Assembly (NCBI RefSeq): GCF_016919385.1
Contig: NZ_CP070351.1
Location: forward strand, 1,178,001 to 1,242,000
Origin: Gordonia sp. PDNC005
Lineage (GTDB): Bacteria > Actinomycetota > Actinomycetes > Mycobacteriales > Mycobacteriaceae
Direction: 5' to 3'
DNA: 64,000 nucleotides
A program made the translations under genes and the position numbers. The notes under the pieces were generated by a model that saw only the letters and a list, made by a program, of their open reading frames with translations, had not been told where the DNA came from and searched no databases. Of this stretch, positions 42,402 through 52,873 are shown one piece after another (the first letter of the stretch is position 1; each line of letters starts with the position of its first letter).

Positions 42402-44794
42402 CGTGCTGCTCCGATCTCGACGACATCACCCGGGGTCGCGCCGAGTGTCGCATGGACTCGGGAGTCGACAGAGTTCATCGGCACCCACACGACGCCGTCC
42501 GGCATGTCCGTGATCACGAGCGGCAAGGTGATCGAACCTCGTGCTGTGGACACTCGCACGTCGTCGCCGTCGCCGGCGTCCACGCTTGCGGCGGTGGTCG
42601 ACGACAGGCGGAGCACGGTGGGGTGCGCGGTGCCTGCGAGATGGGGTTCCCCGTCCTGCATTCGGCCGAGGTCGAGCAGCATCCGCCACGACGCGAGGAC
42701 TGCCTGCCCGGGACCCGCGGCCGGACGGTCGACCGGCGTGGGCGGTGCGGAGGCGTGTCGTTCACCTCGCCATGCGCCGATGCGGGCGAACTCGGCGTGA
42801 ATGTCCTCGGCGGTGTCACAACCGAGGTCGACGCCGATCTGATCTGCGAGTGCGTGGAGCACGCGGTGATCAGAGAGGGGGACACTGCCGGCCTCGACGG
42901 ACAGAGCCGTGGCGAACGGCCGTGGTCGTCCCTCCCAGTCGAGATAGGTTCCCGACTTCTCCGGTGCCGCGGCGACCGGAAACACCACGTCGGCGTGACG
43001 AGTCGCGTCGCTGGAGCGCTGTTCGAGGCAGACGACGAACTTCGCCGATCCGAGAGCATGTGCTGCGCGTTCCGGATCCGGCAGATCGTCGAGTTCAACA
43101 CCTCCGACCACCACTCCGTCGAGGTCTCCACCGATCAGGGCGTCGAGGATCTGCGATGTGGAACGACCGGTCTCGGCGGGTACGTCGACGCCCCAGATCT
43201 CGGCGATGTCGGCGCGAGCGCGTTCGGATCGCACCGGTCGTCCCGCGGGCAGCAGTCCGGGCGCGGCGCCGACGTCGAGCGCACCGCGCTCACCGGCCCG
43301 GCGGGGGATCCACGCGATCGGCGCTCCGGTCGCAGCAGCTGCGGTGAGAGCTCCCGGGCTCGTGGCGAGCCGCTCGCCGACCGCCAGCACGGCGCCCGGA
43401 GTCGCAAGGAGGTCACGTATCTCATCCGAGCCGAGAACATCCGCTTCGTGCCCGGGCACACAGGAATGCAGGGTGGCCGACAACTTTTGTGCGCCGGGAC
43501 TGCGCCACGGCGCGATCGTGTGCACCCGCTGCCCCCGCGCGCGGACGGATTTGCGCAGCCGAAGGAAGACGATCGGGGACTCCTCTTCGGGCTCGAGTCC
43601 AGCGAGGACCACAATCGGCGCGGTCTCGAGATCGGCGTAGGTGACGCCGAGCCCGGTGCCCGCGACGTGCTCGGCGAGGAACTGCGCCTCCTCTCCGGAA
43701 TGGGCCCTCGCCCGGAAGTCGACGTCCGACGTCCCGAGCACCACCCGTGCGAACTTCCCGTACGCGTATGCGTCCTCGACAGTGCACCGGCCGCCGAGCA
43801 GAACACCTGAGCGGGCACCAGACGCCGCGAGCCCGGCGGCCGCGGTGTACAGCGCGTGCGGCCACGACGCCGGGTGCAGCACTCCGTCGTCACCTCGGAC
43901 GAGTGGTGAGACGATGCGGTCCGGCTCTCGGGTGTATGCGAACGCCCACCGGCCCTTGTCGCAGTTCCACTCCTCGTTGACCTCCGGATCGTCGCCCGCA
44001 AGACGTCGCAGCACCTTTCCGCGCCGGTGGTCGGTTCGCTGCTCGCAGCCCGACGCGCAGTGCTCACACACGCTGGGCGAGGACACCAGGTCGAACGGGC
44101 GTGCACGGAAGCGGTACGCCGCCCCGGTGAGGGCGCCGACCGGGCAGATCTGCACGGTGTTCCCCGAGAAGTACGAATCGAATGGAGCGTCGGCCGTCGC
44201 ATCGGAGCCCGCTCCGGGCTCGCGGTACGCGCTGACCTGTTGCAACGCCCCACGATCGGACAGTGCGATCAGCGGGTCGCCTGCGATCTCGTCGGCGAAT
44301 CGGGTGCATCGCGCGCAGAGCACACAACGTTCTCGGTCGAGCAGAACCTCCGACGACAGCGGGACCGGTTTCGTGTACGTCCGCTTGACGCCGGCGAACC
44401 GCGACTCGGAGCGGCCGGCCGACATCGCCTGGTTCTGCAGCGGACACTCGCCACCCTTGTCGCACGTCGGACAGTCGAGCGGATGGTTGATGAGAAGCAG
44501 CTCCATGACGCCGCTCTGCGCCTTCGCCGCGGTCACCGACGAATGCTGCGTGCGGACGACCATCCCGTCGCTGACAACGGTGGTGCACGACGCCATCGGC
44601 TTGCGGAGACCCTCGATGTCGACGAGGCACTGACGACACGCGCCGACCGGGGCGAGCAGCGGATGATCGCAGAACCGGGGGATGTCGACACCGATCATCT
44701 CGGCGGCTCGGATCACCAGGGTGCCGGTTGGCACGGAGACCGGCGTGCCGTCGATGACAACGGTGACCTGATCGTCGGCTTGGCCCTCGGACAT
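42398..44794 (-). CDS. nuoG: NADH-quinone oxidoreductase subunit G
   Basis: A 798-aa iron-sulfur subunit of the electron-input arm. The N-terminal ferredoxin domain has [22 protein letters not shown] ([2Fe-2S] N1b), [17 protein letters not shown] (His-Cys3 cluster N5) and [10 protein letters not shown] ([4Fe-4S] N4). A fourth set, [16 protein letters not shown], corresponds to the extra cluster N7 site. The rest is a degenerate molybdopterin-oxidoreductase domain. ATG 44794 shares one base with the nuoF stop (TGATG). Confidence 0.95.
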   Translation of the reverse strand: MSEGQADDQVTVVIDGTPVSVPTGTLVIRAAEMIGVDIPRFCDHPLLAPVGACRQCLVDIEGLRKPMASCTTVVSDGMVVRTQHSSVTAAKAQSGVMELLLINHPLDCPTCDKGGECPLQNQAMSAGRSESRFAGVKRTYTKPVPLSSEVLLDRERCVLCARCTRFADEIAGDPLIALSDRGALQQVSAYREPGAGSDATADAPFDSYFSGNTVQICPVGALTGAAYRFRARPFDLVSSPSVCEHCASGCEQRTDHRRGKVLRRLAGDDPEVNEEWNCDKGRWAFAYTREPDRIVSPLVRGDDGVLHPASWPHALYTAAAGLAASGARSGVLLGGRCTVEDAYAYGKFARVVLGTSDVDFRARAHSGEEAQFLAEHVAGTGLGVTYADLETAPIVVLAGLEPEEESPIVFLRLRKSVRARGQRVHTIAPWRSPGAQKLSATLHSCVPGHEADVLGSDEIRDLLATPGAVLAVGERLATSPGALTAAAATGAPIAWIPRRAGERGALDVGAAPGLLPAGRPVRSERARADIAEIWGVDVPAETGRSTSQILDALIGGDLDGVVVGGVELDDLPDPERAAHALGSAKFVVCLEQRSSDATRHADVVFPVAAAPEKSGTYLDWEGRPRPFATALSVEAGSVPLSDHRVLHALADQIGVDLGCDTAEDIHAEFARIGAWRGERHASAPPTPVDRPAAGPGQAVLASWRMLLDLGRMQDGEPHLAGTAHPTVLRLSSTTAASVDAGDGDDVRVSTARGSITLPLVITDMPDGVVWVPMNSVDSRVHATLGATPGDVVEIGAAR

Positions 44795-46134
44795 CAGCGC
44801 ACCCCTTTGCCGAAGACTGTCGACAATGCGGGATCGAACGGACATCCGCGGCCGTCGAGATGAGCGATGTACTCGTCGCGAAAGTACTGGAGCGACGACG
44901 TGATCGGACTCCCGCTGCCGTCGCCGAGCGCGCAGAAGCTCTTGCCGACGACGGTGTCGGTGGTATCGGTCAGCAGATCGAGGTCGGCTTCGGTTGCGTC
45001 ACCGTCCTCGATGCGCTGCAGGATCTGGACCAGCCAATACGTCCCCTCGCGGCAGGGCGTGCATTTGCCACACGACTCGTGTTTGTAGAACTCGGTCCAC
45101 CGAAGCACCGCGCGGACGACACAGGTCGTCTCGTCGAAGAGCTGGACGGCCTTGGTCCCGAGCATCGAACCCGCCGCGCCGACACCCTCGTAGTCGAGGG
45201 CCACGTCGAGGTGCTCGGCGGTGAACATCGGCGTCGACGACCCGCCCGGTGTCCAGAACTTGAGCTCGTGGCCTGCGCGGATCCCGCCGGCGCGGTCGAG
45301 GAGTTCACGTAGCGTGACGCCGAGGGGCGCCTCGTACTGGCCGGGCCGGGTGACGTGGCCGGACAGCGAGTACAGGGTGAAACCGGGTGACTTCTCGGTC
45401 CCCATCGATCGGAACCAGTCGACACCGTTGCGCAGAATCGACGGGACGCTGGCGATCGATTCGACATTGTTGACCACGGTCGGGCTCGCATACAGTCCCG
45501 CGGTGGCGGGGAACGGTGGGCGCAGCCGTGGTTGGCCGCGGCGTCCTTCGAGTGAGTCCAGGAGCGCCGTCTCCTCGCCGCAGATGTAGGCGCCGGCGCC
45601 CGCGTGCACCACGAGGTCGAGACTGAACCCGGACCCGAAGATGTTCCTGCCGAGCAGGCCGGCCTCATAGGCCTCAGTCACCGCGCTGCGCAGTCGTCGG
45701 ATGACCGACGCGACCTCACCACGCACGTAGACGAACGCATGACTCGCCCGGATGGCGTACGCCGCGATGATGACACCCTCCACCAGCATGTGCGGTGACG
45801 CCAGCATCAGCGGCATGTCCTTGCAGGTACCGGGCTCGGACTCGTCGGCGTTCACCACGAGGTAGTGCGGCTTGGCCGACGCCTCGCCCTGGGGGATGAA
45901 CGACCACTTCAGCCCGACCAGGAACCCTGCACCTCCGCGTCCCCGTAGGCCGGACGCTTTGACCAGCTCGATCACCTCGTCCGGGGTCATCGCCAGCGCC
46001 GCCTTGAGACCCTGGTAGCCGTGTTGACGGACGTAGTTCTGCAACAGCCACGACTCGTCGTCGGCCCAGTGCTTGGACAGGACCGGCGCCTCGGCCGGTT
46101 CGGCACCTGGGGTGGGCTGGTCGATGACGATCAC
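44794..46134 (-). CDS. nuoF: NADH-quinone oxidoreductase subunit F
   Basis: A 446-aa subunit that oxidises NADH with FMN and passes electrons to [4Fe-4S] cluster N3. The nucleotide/FMN loops are [16 protein letters not shown] and [18 protein letters not shown], and the cluster ligands are in [14 protein letters not shown] plus a downstream Cys in [11 protein letters not shown] 46134 overlaps the nuoE stop (GTGA), with GGAGG 5 bases upstream. The order E-F-G is the standard one. Confidence 0.96.
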   Translation of the reverse strand: MIVIDQPTPGAEPAEAPVLSKHWADDESWLLQNYVRQHGYQGLKAALAMTPDEVIELVKASGLRGRGGAGFLVGLKWSFIPQGEASAKPHYLVVNADESEPGTCKDMPLMLASPHMLVEGVIIAAYAIRASHAFVYVRGEVASVIRRLRSAVTEAYEAGLLGRNIFGSGFSLDLVVHAGAGAYICGEETALLDSLEGRRGQPRLRPPFPATAGLYASPTVVNNVESIASVPSILRNGVDWFRSMGTEKSPGFTLYSLSGHVTRPGQYEAPLGVTLRELLDRAGGIRAGHELKFWTPGGSSTPMFTAEHLDVALDYEGVGAAGSMLGTKAVQLFDETTCVVRAVLRWTEFYKHESCGKCTPCREGTYWLVQILQRIEDGDATEADLDLLTDTTDTVVGKSFCALGDGSGSPITSSLQYFRDEYIAHLDGRGCPFDPALSTVFGKGVR

Positions 46135-46778
46135 GACGCACCTCCCGGCTGCTCGGGGACTCCGGCGAGGAGTCGTGCGGTCTGCCGGAACGTGCACAAC
46201 GACGGTGCGCCGCGGCTGGGGGCGGGTGCCTGTCCGGCCTGCAGTTCAGCGACGAGGCGGGCGGCGGACTCCGGTGTCTGGGCGTCGAAGAACTCCCAGT
46301 TCACCATCACTACCGGCGCATGATCGCAGGCCGCGTTGCACTCGACGTGCTCGAGCGTGACGGAACCGTCCGGCGTCGTCTCACCCGGACCGATGCCAAG
46401 CCGTTCAACCAGACCGGCGAGAATCGCATCCCCGCCCATCACCGCGCACAGCGTGTTCGTGCACACCCCGACGAGGTACTCGCCTGTGGGTTTCTGTCGA
46501 TACATCGAATAGAACGTCGCGACCGAAGCGACCTGCGCGGTGGTCAGCTGTAGCCGCTCGGCGCAGAATGCGACACCGGCCCGCGTGAGGTAGCCGTCGT
46601 TGCTCTGCACGAGATGCAGGAGCGGCAGGAGCGCGGACCTCGACTCCGGGTAGCGCGCGACGATCTCATCCGACTCCGCAGTCAGCGATGTCAGCACATC
46701 GGCCGGGTAGTCCACGGGCCCGTCGAACGAGATCGGGGGAGTGGGCTCCGAGGTCGTGAACATGATCGGAACGGTCAT
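46131..46778 (-). CDS. nuoE: NADH-quinone oxidoreductase subunit E
   Basis: A 215-aa thioredoxin-like [2Fe-2S] (N1a) subunit that associates with NuoF. The cluster ligands are split as [13 protein letters not shown] and [15 protein letters not shown] (C-x4-C … C-x3-C). The helical N-domain reads [23 protein letters not shown] 46778 overlaps the nuoD stop. An Arg-rich upstream continuation of the frame lies within nuoD and is not coding. Confidence 0.95.
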   Translation of the reverse strand: MTVPIMFTTSEPTPPISFDGPVDYPADVLTSLTAESDEIVARYPESRSALLPLLHLVQSNDGYLTRAGVAFCAERLQLTTAQVASVATFYSMYRQKPTGEYLVGVCTNTLCAVMGGDAILAGLVERLGIGPGETTPDGSVTLEHVECNAACDHAPVVMVNWEFFDAQTPESAARLVAELQAGQAPAPSRGAPSLCTFRQTARLLAGVPEQPGGAS

Positions 46779-48097
46779 CGGTCGACGCCTCCCATCACGG
46801 GATCGATGCTGGCCACCGCGGTGATCACGTCGGCGATCAGGCCGCCTTCGCACATCGCGGCGACCGCCTGGAGGTTGGTGAACGACGGGTCGCGGAAGTG
46901 GACGCGGTACGGGCGGGTGCCGCCGTCGGACACCACGTGCACGCCGAGTTCACCTCTCGGCGACTCGATCGACACGTAGCACTGGCCCGCAGGCACCCGC
47001 ATGCCCTCGGTGACGAGCTTGAAATGGTGGATCAACGCCTCCATCGACAAGCCCATGATCTCGGCGATGTGCTCGGGGGAGTTGCCGAGACCGTCGGGCC
47101 CGACGGCGAGATCGGCGGGCCACGCGAGTTTGCGGTCCGCGACCATCACCGGGCCGGGCTCGAGCTTGTCGATGGCCTGCCGAACGATCTTGATGGACTG
47201 CCGCATCTCCTCGATGCGGATCAGGTACCTGCCGTACGAGTCACAGGCGTCATCGGTGACGACGTCGAAGTCGTAGTCCTCGTAGCCGCAGTACGGCGCG
47301 GCCTTCCGCAGATCGTGCGGCAGACCGGTCGACCGGAGGACGGGGCCGGTCACGCCGAGTGCCATGCATCCGGTGAGGTCGAGGAACCCGACTCCCTTGG
47401 TACGCGCCTTCCATATGTAGTTCTCGGTGAGGAGTGCCTCGACCTGCGCGATCTCGTCGGGGAGAGCGTCGAGGACGGCGAGGATATTCGGGATCACACC
47501 GTCGGGCAGATCGGCGGCCACACCGCCGGGGCGGATGTAGGCGTGGTTCATGCGCAGTCCGGTGATCTCCTCGAAGAGGTCGAGGATCTTTTCGCGTGAG
47601 CCGAATCCGAGGAACATCGGCGTCACCGCGCCGAGTTCCATCCCACCGGTCGCCAAGGCCACGAGGTGCGACGTGATGCGGTTGAGTTCCATCAGGATCA
47701 CGCGGATGACGGTGGCTCGTGCGGGGATGTCGTCGGTGATGCCGAGCAGTCTCTCCACGGCCAGGCAGTAGGCGACCTCGTTGAAGAACGGCGACAGGTA
47801 GTCCATTCGGGTCACGAAGGAGACGCCCTGCGTCCACGTGCGGAACTCGAGATTCTTTTCGATCCCGGTGTGCAGGAAGCCGATTCCGCAGCGCGCCTCG
47901 GTGACGGTCTCGCCTTCGATCTCCAGGATCAGGCGCAGCACACCGTGGGTCGACGGGTGCTGCGGACCCATGTTGACGACTATCCGCTCATCGACCTGGG
48001 TGGCGGCCGCACGTTCGGCGACGGCGTTCACGACGTCTTCCCAGTCGTTGCCGGTGACGGTGAACGGGGTGGATTCGGAGTGGGTGGCGCCGGCCAT
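46775..48097 (-). CDS. nuoD: NADH-quinone oxidoreductase subunit D
   Basis: A 440-aa 49-kDa-type subunit forming the quinone site with Nuo[23 protein letters not shown] carries the quinone-contact His, and the C-terminal [23 protein letters not shown] and GGVDR end the degenerate hydrogenase-large-subunit fold. ATG 48097 shares one base with the nuoC stop (TGATG). NuoC and NuoD are separate here, unlike the fused E. coli form. Confidence 0.96.
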   Translation of the reverse strand: MAGATHSESTPFTVTGNDWEDVVNAVAERAAATQVDERIVVNMGPQHPSTHGVLRLILEIEGETVTEARCGIGFLHTGIEKNLEFRTWTQGVSFVTRMDYLSPFFNEVAYCLAVERLLGITDDIPARATVIRVILMELNRITSHLVALATGGMELGAVTPMFLGFGSREKILDLFEEITGLRMNHAYIRPGGVAADLPDGVIPNILAVLDALPDEIAQVEALLTENYIWKARTKGVGFLDLTGCMALGVTGPVLRSTGLPHDLRKAAPYCGYEDYDFDVVTDDACDSYGRYLIRIEEMRQSIKIVRQAIDKLEPGPVMVADRKLAWPADLAVGPDGLGNSPEHIAEIMGLSMEALIHHFKLVTEGMRVPAGQCYVSIESPRGELGVHVVSDGGTRPYRVHFRDPSFTNLQAVAAMCEGGLIADVITAVASIDPVMGGVDR

Positions 48098-48762
48098 CAG
48101 TTGTACGACCTCCGCTGGTCGGGCGGCGCGACGGTGGCGCCTTTGTACTCGACGGGAATCCCGCCGAGCGGGTAGTCCTTGCGCTGGGGATGGCCCTCCC
48201 AGTCGTCGGGCATCTCGATGCGCGTCAACGACGGATGGCCGTCGAAGATCAGTCCGAAGAAGTCGTAGGTCTCGCGTTCGTGCCAGTCGTTCGTCGGGTA
48301 CACGCGGAAGAGGCTCGGCAGATGCGGGTCGGCGTCAGGCGCGGTCGTCTCCAGGCGGGCCGACCGGTTGTGAGTGATCGACCGGAGCGGATAGACGGCG
48401 TGCAGTTCACGACCCGACTCGTCGGGGTAGTGAACGCCGCTCACGCCGAGGCAGAGCTCGAACCGCAGTGATGGTTCATCCCGCATCGTCGACGCGACCG
48501 CGAGCAGGTGCTCGCGGGTCACGTGGATCGTCATCTCGTCGCGGTAGACGACGACCTTCTCGACGGCTTCGTCGAATGCGACACCGCGCCGACTGAGGCC
48601 GGCGGCGAGTTCGTCCGCGACCTCGTCGAAGTAGCCGCCGAACGGGCGCTCGGAACTGCCCGGCAGGTTGACCTGCGCGATCATCCGACCGTATCCAGAT
48701 GTGTCGCCGGTGCCGGAGGCCCCGAAGAGGCCGTGGCGCGCGCCGATGAGTTCGCCGCTCAT
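48097..48762 (-). CDS. nuoC: NADH-quinone oxidoreductase subunit C
   Basis: A 221-aa 30-kDa-type subunit that stabilises the Q-module. The signature is [31 protein letters not shown] then [18 protein letters not shown], all intact. The first 60 residues ([19 protein letters not shown]) are the actinobacterial type N-terminus. ATG 48762 overlaps the nuoB stop (ATGA). Confidence 0.95.
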   Translation of the reverse strand: MSGELIGARHGLFGASGTGDTSGYGRMIAQVNLPGSSERPFGGYFDEVADELAAGLSRRGVAFDEAVEKVVVYRDEMTIHVTREHLLAVASTMRDEPSLRFELCLGVSGVHYPDESGRELHAVYPLRSITHNRSARLETTAPDADPHLPSLFRVYPTNDWHERETYDFFGLIFDGHPSLTRIEMPDDWEGHPQRKDYPLGGIPVEYKGATVAPPDQRRSYN

Positions 48763-49313
48763 CGCAGCAGTCCCGTGAACTCGATCGTCGGTTTCGCCGA
48801 CAGTGCCGCCTGCTCGGCTGCGCGGATCGCCTCCTCGCGGTGCACCCCGAGCGGCATCTGCCCGATCTGTTCGTGGAGCGCAAGGATCGCGTTGAGCAGC
48901 ATCTCGGGTCGAGGCGGGCATCCGGGCAGGTAGATGTCGACTGGCACAACGTGGTCGACGCCCTGAACGATCGCGTAGTTGTTGAACATCCCGCCGGACG
49001 ATGCGCACACGCCCATCGCGAGCACCCATTTCGGTTCGGCCATCTGGTCGTAGATCTGGCGGAGGACGGGCGCCATCTTCTGACTGACACGACCGGCGAC
49101 GATCATCAGATCCGCCTGTCGGGGCGACGCCCGGAACGCCTCCATGCCGAACCGCGCGAGGTCGTAGCGTCCGGAGGTGGTCGCCATCATCTCGATCGCG
49201 CAGCACGCGAGCCCGAAGGTCGCGGGCCAGAGGGAGCCTTTGCGCATGTAACCGGCGAGCTTCTCGACGGTCGTCAGCATGAGCCCGCCGGGAAGCTTCT
49301 CTTCGATTCCCAC
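48759..49313 (-). CDS. nuoB: NADH-quinone oxidoreductase subunit B
   Basis: A 184-aa subunit holding the terminal [4Fe-4S] cluster N2 next to ubiquinone or menaquinone. The tandem cysteines in [10 protein letters not shown], plus Cys in [11 protein letters not shown] and in [12 protein letters not shown], are the four ligands. The GTG start at 49313 follows the nuoA stop by 5 bases; this is the only small gap besides K-L in an otherwise overlapping operon. Confidence 0.96.
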   Translation of the reverse strand: MGIEEKLPGGLMLTTVEKLAGYMRKGSLWPATFGLACCAIEMMATTSGRYDLARFGMEAFRASPRQADLMIVAGRVSQKMAPVLRQIYDQMAEPKWVLAMGVCASSGGMFNNYAIVQGVDHVVPVDIYLPGCPPRPEMLLNAILALHEQIGQMPLGVHREEAIRAAEQAALSAKPTIEFTGLLR

Positions 49314-49318
49314 AGTTT

Positions 49319-49681
49319 CTAATCCCACCTGAGTCCGCCGCGACGCCACTCGTAGGCGTACGCGACGGACACGTTGACGATGAAGAGTGCAACGGCCAGG
49401 AGGCCGAACCATCCGAGGGTGTCTGAGGCGACAGCCCACGGGTAGAGGAAGACGATCTCGATGTCGAAGATGATGAACAGCATGGCCGTGAGGTAGTACT
49501 TCACCGGGAAGCGCTGGACTATGTCGGCGGCAGGCGGGAGCGGTTCGATTCCGCATTCGTACGCGGCGAGTTTCGCGGCGTTCCGACGCTTCGGGCCGAC
49601 GATCGACGCGATCACCACGGACACGATCGCGAAGGCGGCAGCGATCGCGCCGAGAACCAGGATCGGTGCGTAGACGTTCAT
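49319..49681 (-). CDS. nuoA: NADH-quinone oxidoreductase subunit A
   Basis: A 120-aa three-helix membrane subunit and first gene of the complex I operon. [44 protein letters not shown] is the classical core with the conserved Cys-Gly loop and the acidic DIE in TM2. ATG 49681 has GGGAGG 9 bases upstream. An 8-bp inverted repeat lies 33 bases upstream of the start. Confidence 0.96.
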   Translation of the reverse strand: MNVYAPILVLGAIAAAFAIVSVVIASIVGPKRRNAAKLAAYECGIEPLPPAADIVQRFPVKYYLTAMLFIIFDIEIVFLYPWAVASDTLGWFGLLAVALFIVNVSVAYAYEWRRGGLRWD

Positions 49682-49713
49682 CCGCGTAAGCCTCCCCACT
49701 GTGTGACTTGAAC

Positions 49714-49738
49714 CACACCATACGCACGGAATGGTGTG
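49714..49738 (-). promoter_or_regulatory. Inverted repeat upstream of nuoA (candidate operator)
   Basis: CACACCAT (49714-49721) and ATGGTGTG (49731-49738) form a perfect 8-bp dyad with a 9-bp spacer, 33 bases before nuoA. The spacing suits a dimeric regulator. It could alternatively be a hairpin in the mRNA leader. Confidence 0.45.
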
Positions 49739-49920
49739 TGCCGTGGGCGCTTTCGGCTTAAACCGAGGTGGGAGACCGCTTCGAGTGCGGACGCCGGGTC
49801 GAGAGTTGTGGACACCGTGAGGGCGGCGCGATTCAGGGCGGCGACGACCGCCGACACGAGTGGCGATCCACCGTGAGCCGGTCGCGTTGGACCGGTGCGA
49901 AGGCGAAGATCATCGGCCCT

Positions 49921-50316
49921 TCATCGCAGCAGGTCGACCAGCGTGCGCGACAACCGCATCGGATCCACCGGCACTTGTGCGACGGCGTCGGCCCGCGACC
50001 AGTCGGCCAGCCACCGATCGGCCTCCCGCGCCACCAGCACGACCAACGGAGGGCATGGGCTGTACTCGTCGCGGATCTGTTTCGCCATGCCCATGCCTCC
50101 GGCGGGGGACGCCTCGCCGTCGAGGATCGCCACGTCCACCGTCCCGCTGTCGAAGTGCGACAACAGCATCGGCGCGGTGGCGACTTCGACGTACTCGAGG
50201 TCGGGCAAGTCCGGGTGCAGGCGCTCGCCGAGCGCCCCGATCACCTGCCCGCGGGTGCCTGAATCGTCGGAGTACACGACGACGCGCAGTGTCACCCGTT
50301 CCTGTGTCGTGCTCAC
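49921..50316 (-). CDS. Atypical response-regulator receiver protein (Rv3143-like)
   Basis: A 131-aa stand-alone receiver domain without an output domain. Asp17-Asp18 in VVVYSDDSG form the acidic pair and Asp66 in VAILDGEAS is the putative phosphoacceptor. The conserved late lysine (normally in a K-P turn) is replaced: AQVPVDPMRL, so it may be phosphorylated poorly or act as a protein-binding module. M. tuberculosis Rv3143 has the same size and position just upstream of nuoA, on the same strand. No kinase is encoded nearby. GTG 50316 was used; GTG 50292 is an alternative. Confidence 0.82.
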   Translation of the reverse strand: MSTTQERVTLRVVVYSDDSGTRGQVIGALGERLHPDLPDLEYVEVATAPMLLSHFDSGTVDVAILDGEASPAGGMGMAKQIRDEYSPCPPLVVLVAREADRWLADWSRADAVAQVPVDPMRLSRTLVDLLR

Positions 50317-50369
50317 GAGTCCGACACTAACCCAGCCGACCGTGCTTCTTCTGCCGTTCGAGCTGGGTG

Positions 50370-51722
50370 CTAGCCCTTGTCGAGCACCTGGACGCCGGCG
50401 CGGGCGAGGCCGCGGTGGTCGTAGTACCAGTTGACGCCGACTCCGAGGGCCACGCCGATCGCGAGGCCTGCGACGGTCATCAGCAGCCCGTGCGTGAGGC
50501 CCGCGCTGCCGCGGGCGTCGAAGTAGAGGATCGCGCGGATGCCCATGTACACCTGGTGCAGCGGTTCGAACGACGAGAGCCACGCGAAGAATCCGGGGAC
50601 CGCTTCGATCGGGGTCGTCGCGCCCGCTGACGGCAGGCCGAGGAAGATGAACACGAACATGTTGATCAGGAGGCCGATGGTGCCGAACGCCGACACGACG
50701 GCCAACGCGGTGACGCCCACGGCCGCCGCAGCGAGCGAACTGAAGAGCCACAACGTCCATGGATGGTCGATCGGCATGTCGAGCGCGCTTGCGATGCCGA
50801 TGTACACCGCCGATATGGCGAGGCTGGTCACGATCATGATCGCCCACTTGATCAGCAACACCCTCAGTCGGGTGAGTCCGATGGCTTTGCGGACGACCAC
50901 ACGGGGGCCGATCTCCGACGGGATGTAGCCGAGAGTGGAGTCGACGAGCGAGTTGATGAGCATCGCGCCGGTGAAGCCCGCGAGGAGCACCAAGAGGGCG
51001 AAGTAGAAGGCCGACAGTCCCATGCCGGTGCCGGTCGGCAGCGGCTCGAAGGCGGTCGTGACGACGTCGATGGGTGCGGACAGCACGATCGACGCGGTGC
51101 CGGTGATGGTCAACGGCGGGACGGCGGCCGCAGCCTGTTTGCTGACCGCGGCGGTCAGCTGTTGGCCGAGCTGTTTGTTCATCTCGGCGAGAGCTTCCTT
51201 GCTCAACGCCGTGACCAGGGAGCTTCCCAGCGTGCCGGCCTGGGGATTCGTGTAGACGATGATCTGGGGTCGTTCGACCGCATTGGGCGTCACCGACCCT
51301 TCGGCGAGTGCGAGTGTCTTCGCAGTGAAGTCGGCCGGAACGCGAATCGCGCCGTAGACCTTGCCGTCGCGCAGCTTCTCCTGCGCGTCATCCCAGCTCA
51401 GGTCCTCAAGGGAGACCTTGTCGGGGTCGACCTTCTCCTTGACCGTCGACTCCATCTGGACGCCGAAGTTCTGCTGTGCGCCGGTCGGGTCGACCGCGCC
51501 CTTGTCATCGTTGACGACGGCGATCGGGAACGACGTCAAGCTGCCCACCGGGTCGAGAATGCTGCCCAGGTACAGGCCGGCCATCGCCGACATCGCCACG
51601 AGCACTGCGATCACCGGCGCGATCCACAGGCGCCACGAGCGGAGCACGCCGTCGCTGTTGTCGGTCTCCACGACGGGCTCGTCGGTCGGCGGCTGGGGCT
51701 GATCTGTTTCGGCGTCGGTCAC
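50370..51722 (-). CDS. YhgE/Pip-type ABC-2-like membrane protein
   Basis: A 450-aa membrane protein. One helix (about 30-55) is followed by a large extracytoplasmic domain (60-215, with FPIAVVNDDKGAV and DGKVYGAIRVPADFTAKTLA typical of YhgE/Pip and ABC-2 membrane domains), then five or six helices (about 235-440). Such proteins occur in phage-receptor (Pip), type VII-associated and MmpL-like lipid-export contexts without proven mechanism. No ATPase is adjacent. The region is on the same strand as the receiver gene, 54 bases away. Confidence 0.82.
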   Translation of the reverse strand: MTDAETDQPQPPTDEPVVETDNSDGVLRSWRLWIAPVIAVLVAMSAMAGLYLGSILDPVGSLTSFPIAVVNDDKGAVDPTGAQQNFGVQMESTVKEKVDPDKVSLEDLSWDDAQEKLRDGKVYGAIRVPADFTAKTLALAEGSVTPNAVERPQIIVYTNPQAGTLGSSLVTALSKEALAEMNKQLGQQLTAAVSKQAAAAVPPLTITGTASIVLSAPIDVVTTAFEPLPTGTGMGLSAFYFALLVLLAGFTGAMLINSLVDSTLGYIPSEIGPRVVVRKAIGLTRLRVLLIKWAIMIVTSLAISAVYIGIASALDMPIDHPWTLWLFSSLAAAAVGVTALAVVSAFGTIGLLINMFVFIFLGLPSAGATTPIEAVPGFFAWLSSFEPLHQVYMGIRAILYFDARGSAGLTHGLLMTVAGLAIGVALGVGVNWYYDHRGLARAGVQVLDKG

Positions 51723-51790
51723 GCATCGATCGTAATTGCAACGCTCTGCAACCGTGGAGTCGCTTGGACCGTCGGCCCTACCGTGTCGAC

Positions 51791-52852
51791 ATGAGAGCAG
51801 CGCGTTACTACGACAGAAGCGACATCAGGATCGAAGACGTTCCCGAGCCTCCGGTGCGGCCGGGCACGGTGGCCATCGACGTCGGGTGGTGCGGCATATG
51901 CGGGACCGACTTGCACGAGTTCCTTGAGGGGCCGATCTTCATTCCGCCGTCCGGCTGCCCGCACCCGATCTCGGGGGAGTCGGCGCCGGTTGTCATCGGG
52001 CATGAGTTCTCCGGGACGATCACGGCACTCGGCGAGGGCGTCACGGACCTCACGGTCGGGGAGAATGTGGTCGTCGAGCCGTACATCGTCGGCGAGGACG
52101 TCGACACCGGTCCCGGTGAGGCGTATCAGTTGTCGAAGGACATGAACTTCATCGGCCTCGGCGGGCGTGGAGGCGGGCTCGCGGAGAAGATCGTCGTCGA
52201 ACGCCGTTGGGTGCATCCGGTCGGCGACATCCCGCTCGACCAAGCCGCGCTCATCGAGCCGTTGTCGGTGGGGCATCACGCCTACGTCCGCTCGGGGGCG
52301 CGGGCGGGTGACGTCGCAGTCATCGGAGGCGCCGGCCCGATCGGATTGCTCACCGCGGCCGTGCTCAAGGCCGAGGGGCTCACGGTGTACATCTCGGAGC
52401 TGTCGGAGGCGCGCAAGCAGATGGCGCGGTCGACGGGGGTCGCCGACGACGTCCTCGATCCGCGTGACGGCGACGTCGCCGCGCGGATCCGGGAACTCAC
52501 CGGCGGCCGCGGCGCCGACGTCGGATTCGAATGCTCGTCGGTGCCGGTGGTCCTCGACATGCTGCTCGACGCGGTGCGACCGGGAGCCGTGATCGTCAAT
52601 GTGTCGATCTGGGGGCACAAGCCCGAGGTCGATATGCCGAAACTTGTGCTCAAGGAGATCGACCTACGCGGAACGATCGGCTACTCCAACGATCATCCGG
52701 CGACGATCGCGCTGGTTCAGTCGGGGAAGATCGATCTCGCGTCGTTCATCACCGGCCGTATCGGACTCGACGGCCTCGTCTCCGAGGGCTACGACCAGTT
52801 GATCAACAACAACGAACGCCATGTGAAGATCATCGTCGACCCGCGTGCCTGA
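51791..52852 (+). CDS. Zinc-type alcohol dehydrogenase, (R,R)-butanediol-dehydrogenase-like
   Basis: A 353-aa MDR oxidoreductase. Catalytic zinc ligands are in GWCGICGTDLHEFLEGP and IGHEFSGTI (Cys, His, Glu), the proton-relay and interdomain helix is at LIEPLSVGHHAYVRSG, and the NAD-binding Rossmann motif is VIGGAGPIGLLTAAV. The lobe that carries four structural-zinc cysteines in most MDR alcohol dehydrogenases reads EPYIVGEDVDTGPGEAYQLS and has none. Sequence style fits 2,3-butanediol/acetoin dehydrogenases. The ATG at 51791 is used. The AI-2E-type gene starts 21 bases later. Confidence 0.85.
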   Translation: MRAARYYDRSDIRIEDVPEPPVRPGTVAIDVGWCGICGTDLHEFLEGPIFIPPSGCPHPISGESAPVVIGHEFSGTITALGEGVTDLTVGENVVVEPYIVGEDVDTGPGEAYQLSKDMNFIGLGGRGGGLAEKIVVERRWVHPVGDIPLDQAALIEPLSVGHHAYVRSGARAGDVAVIGGAGPIGLLTAAVLKAEGLTVYISELSEARKQMARSTGVADDVLDPRDGDVAARIRELTGGRGADVGFECSSVPVVLDMLLDAVRPGAVIVNVSIWGHKPEVDMPKLVLKEIDLRGTIGYSNDHPATIALVQSGKIDLASFITGRIGLDGLVSEGYDQLINNNERHVKIIVDPRA

Positions 52853-52873
52853 CGCCCGGTCTACAGTTGGCGG

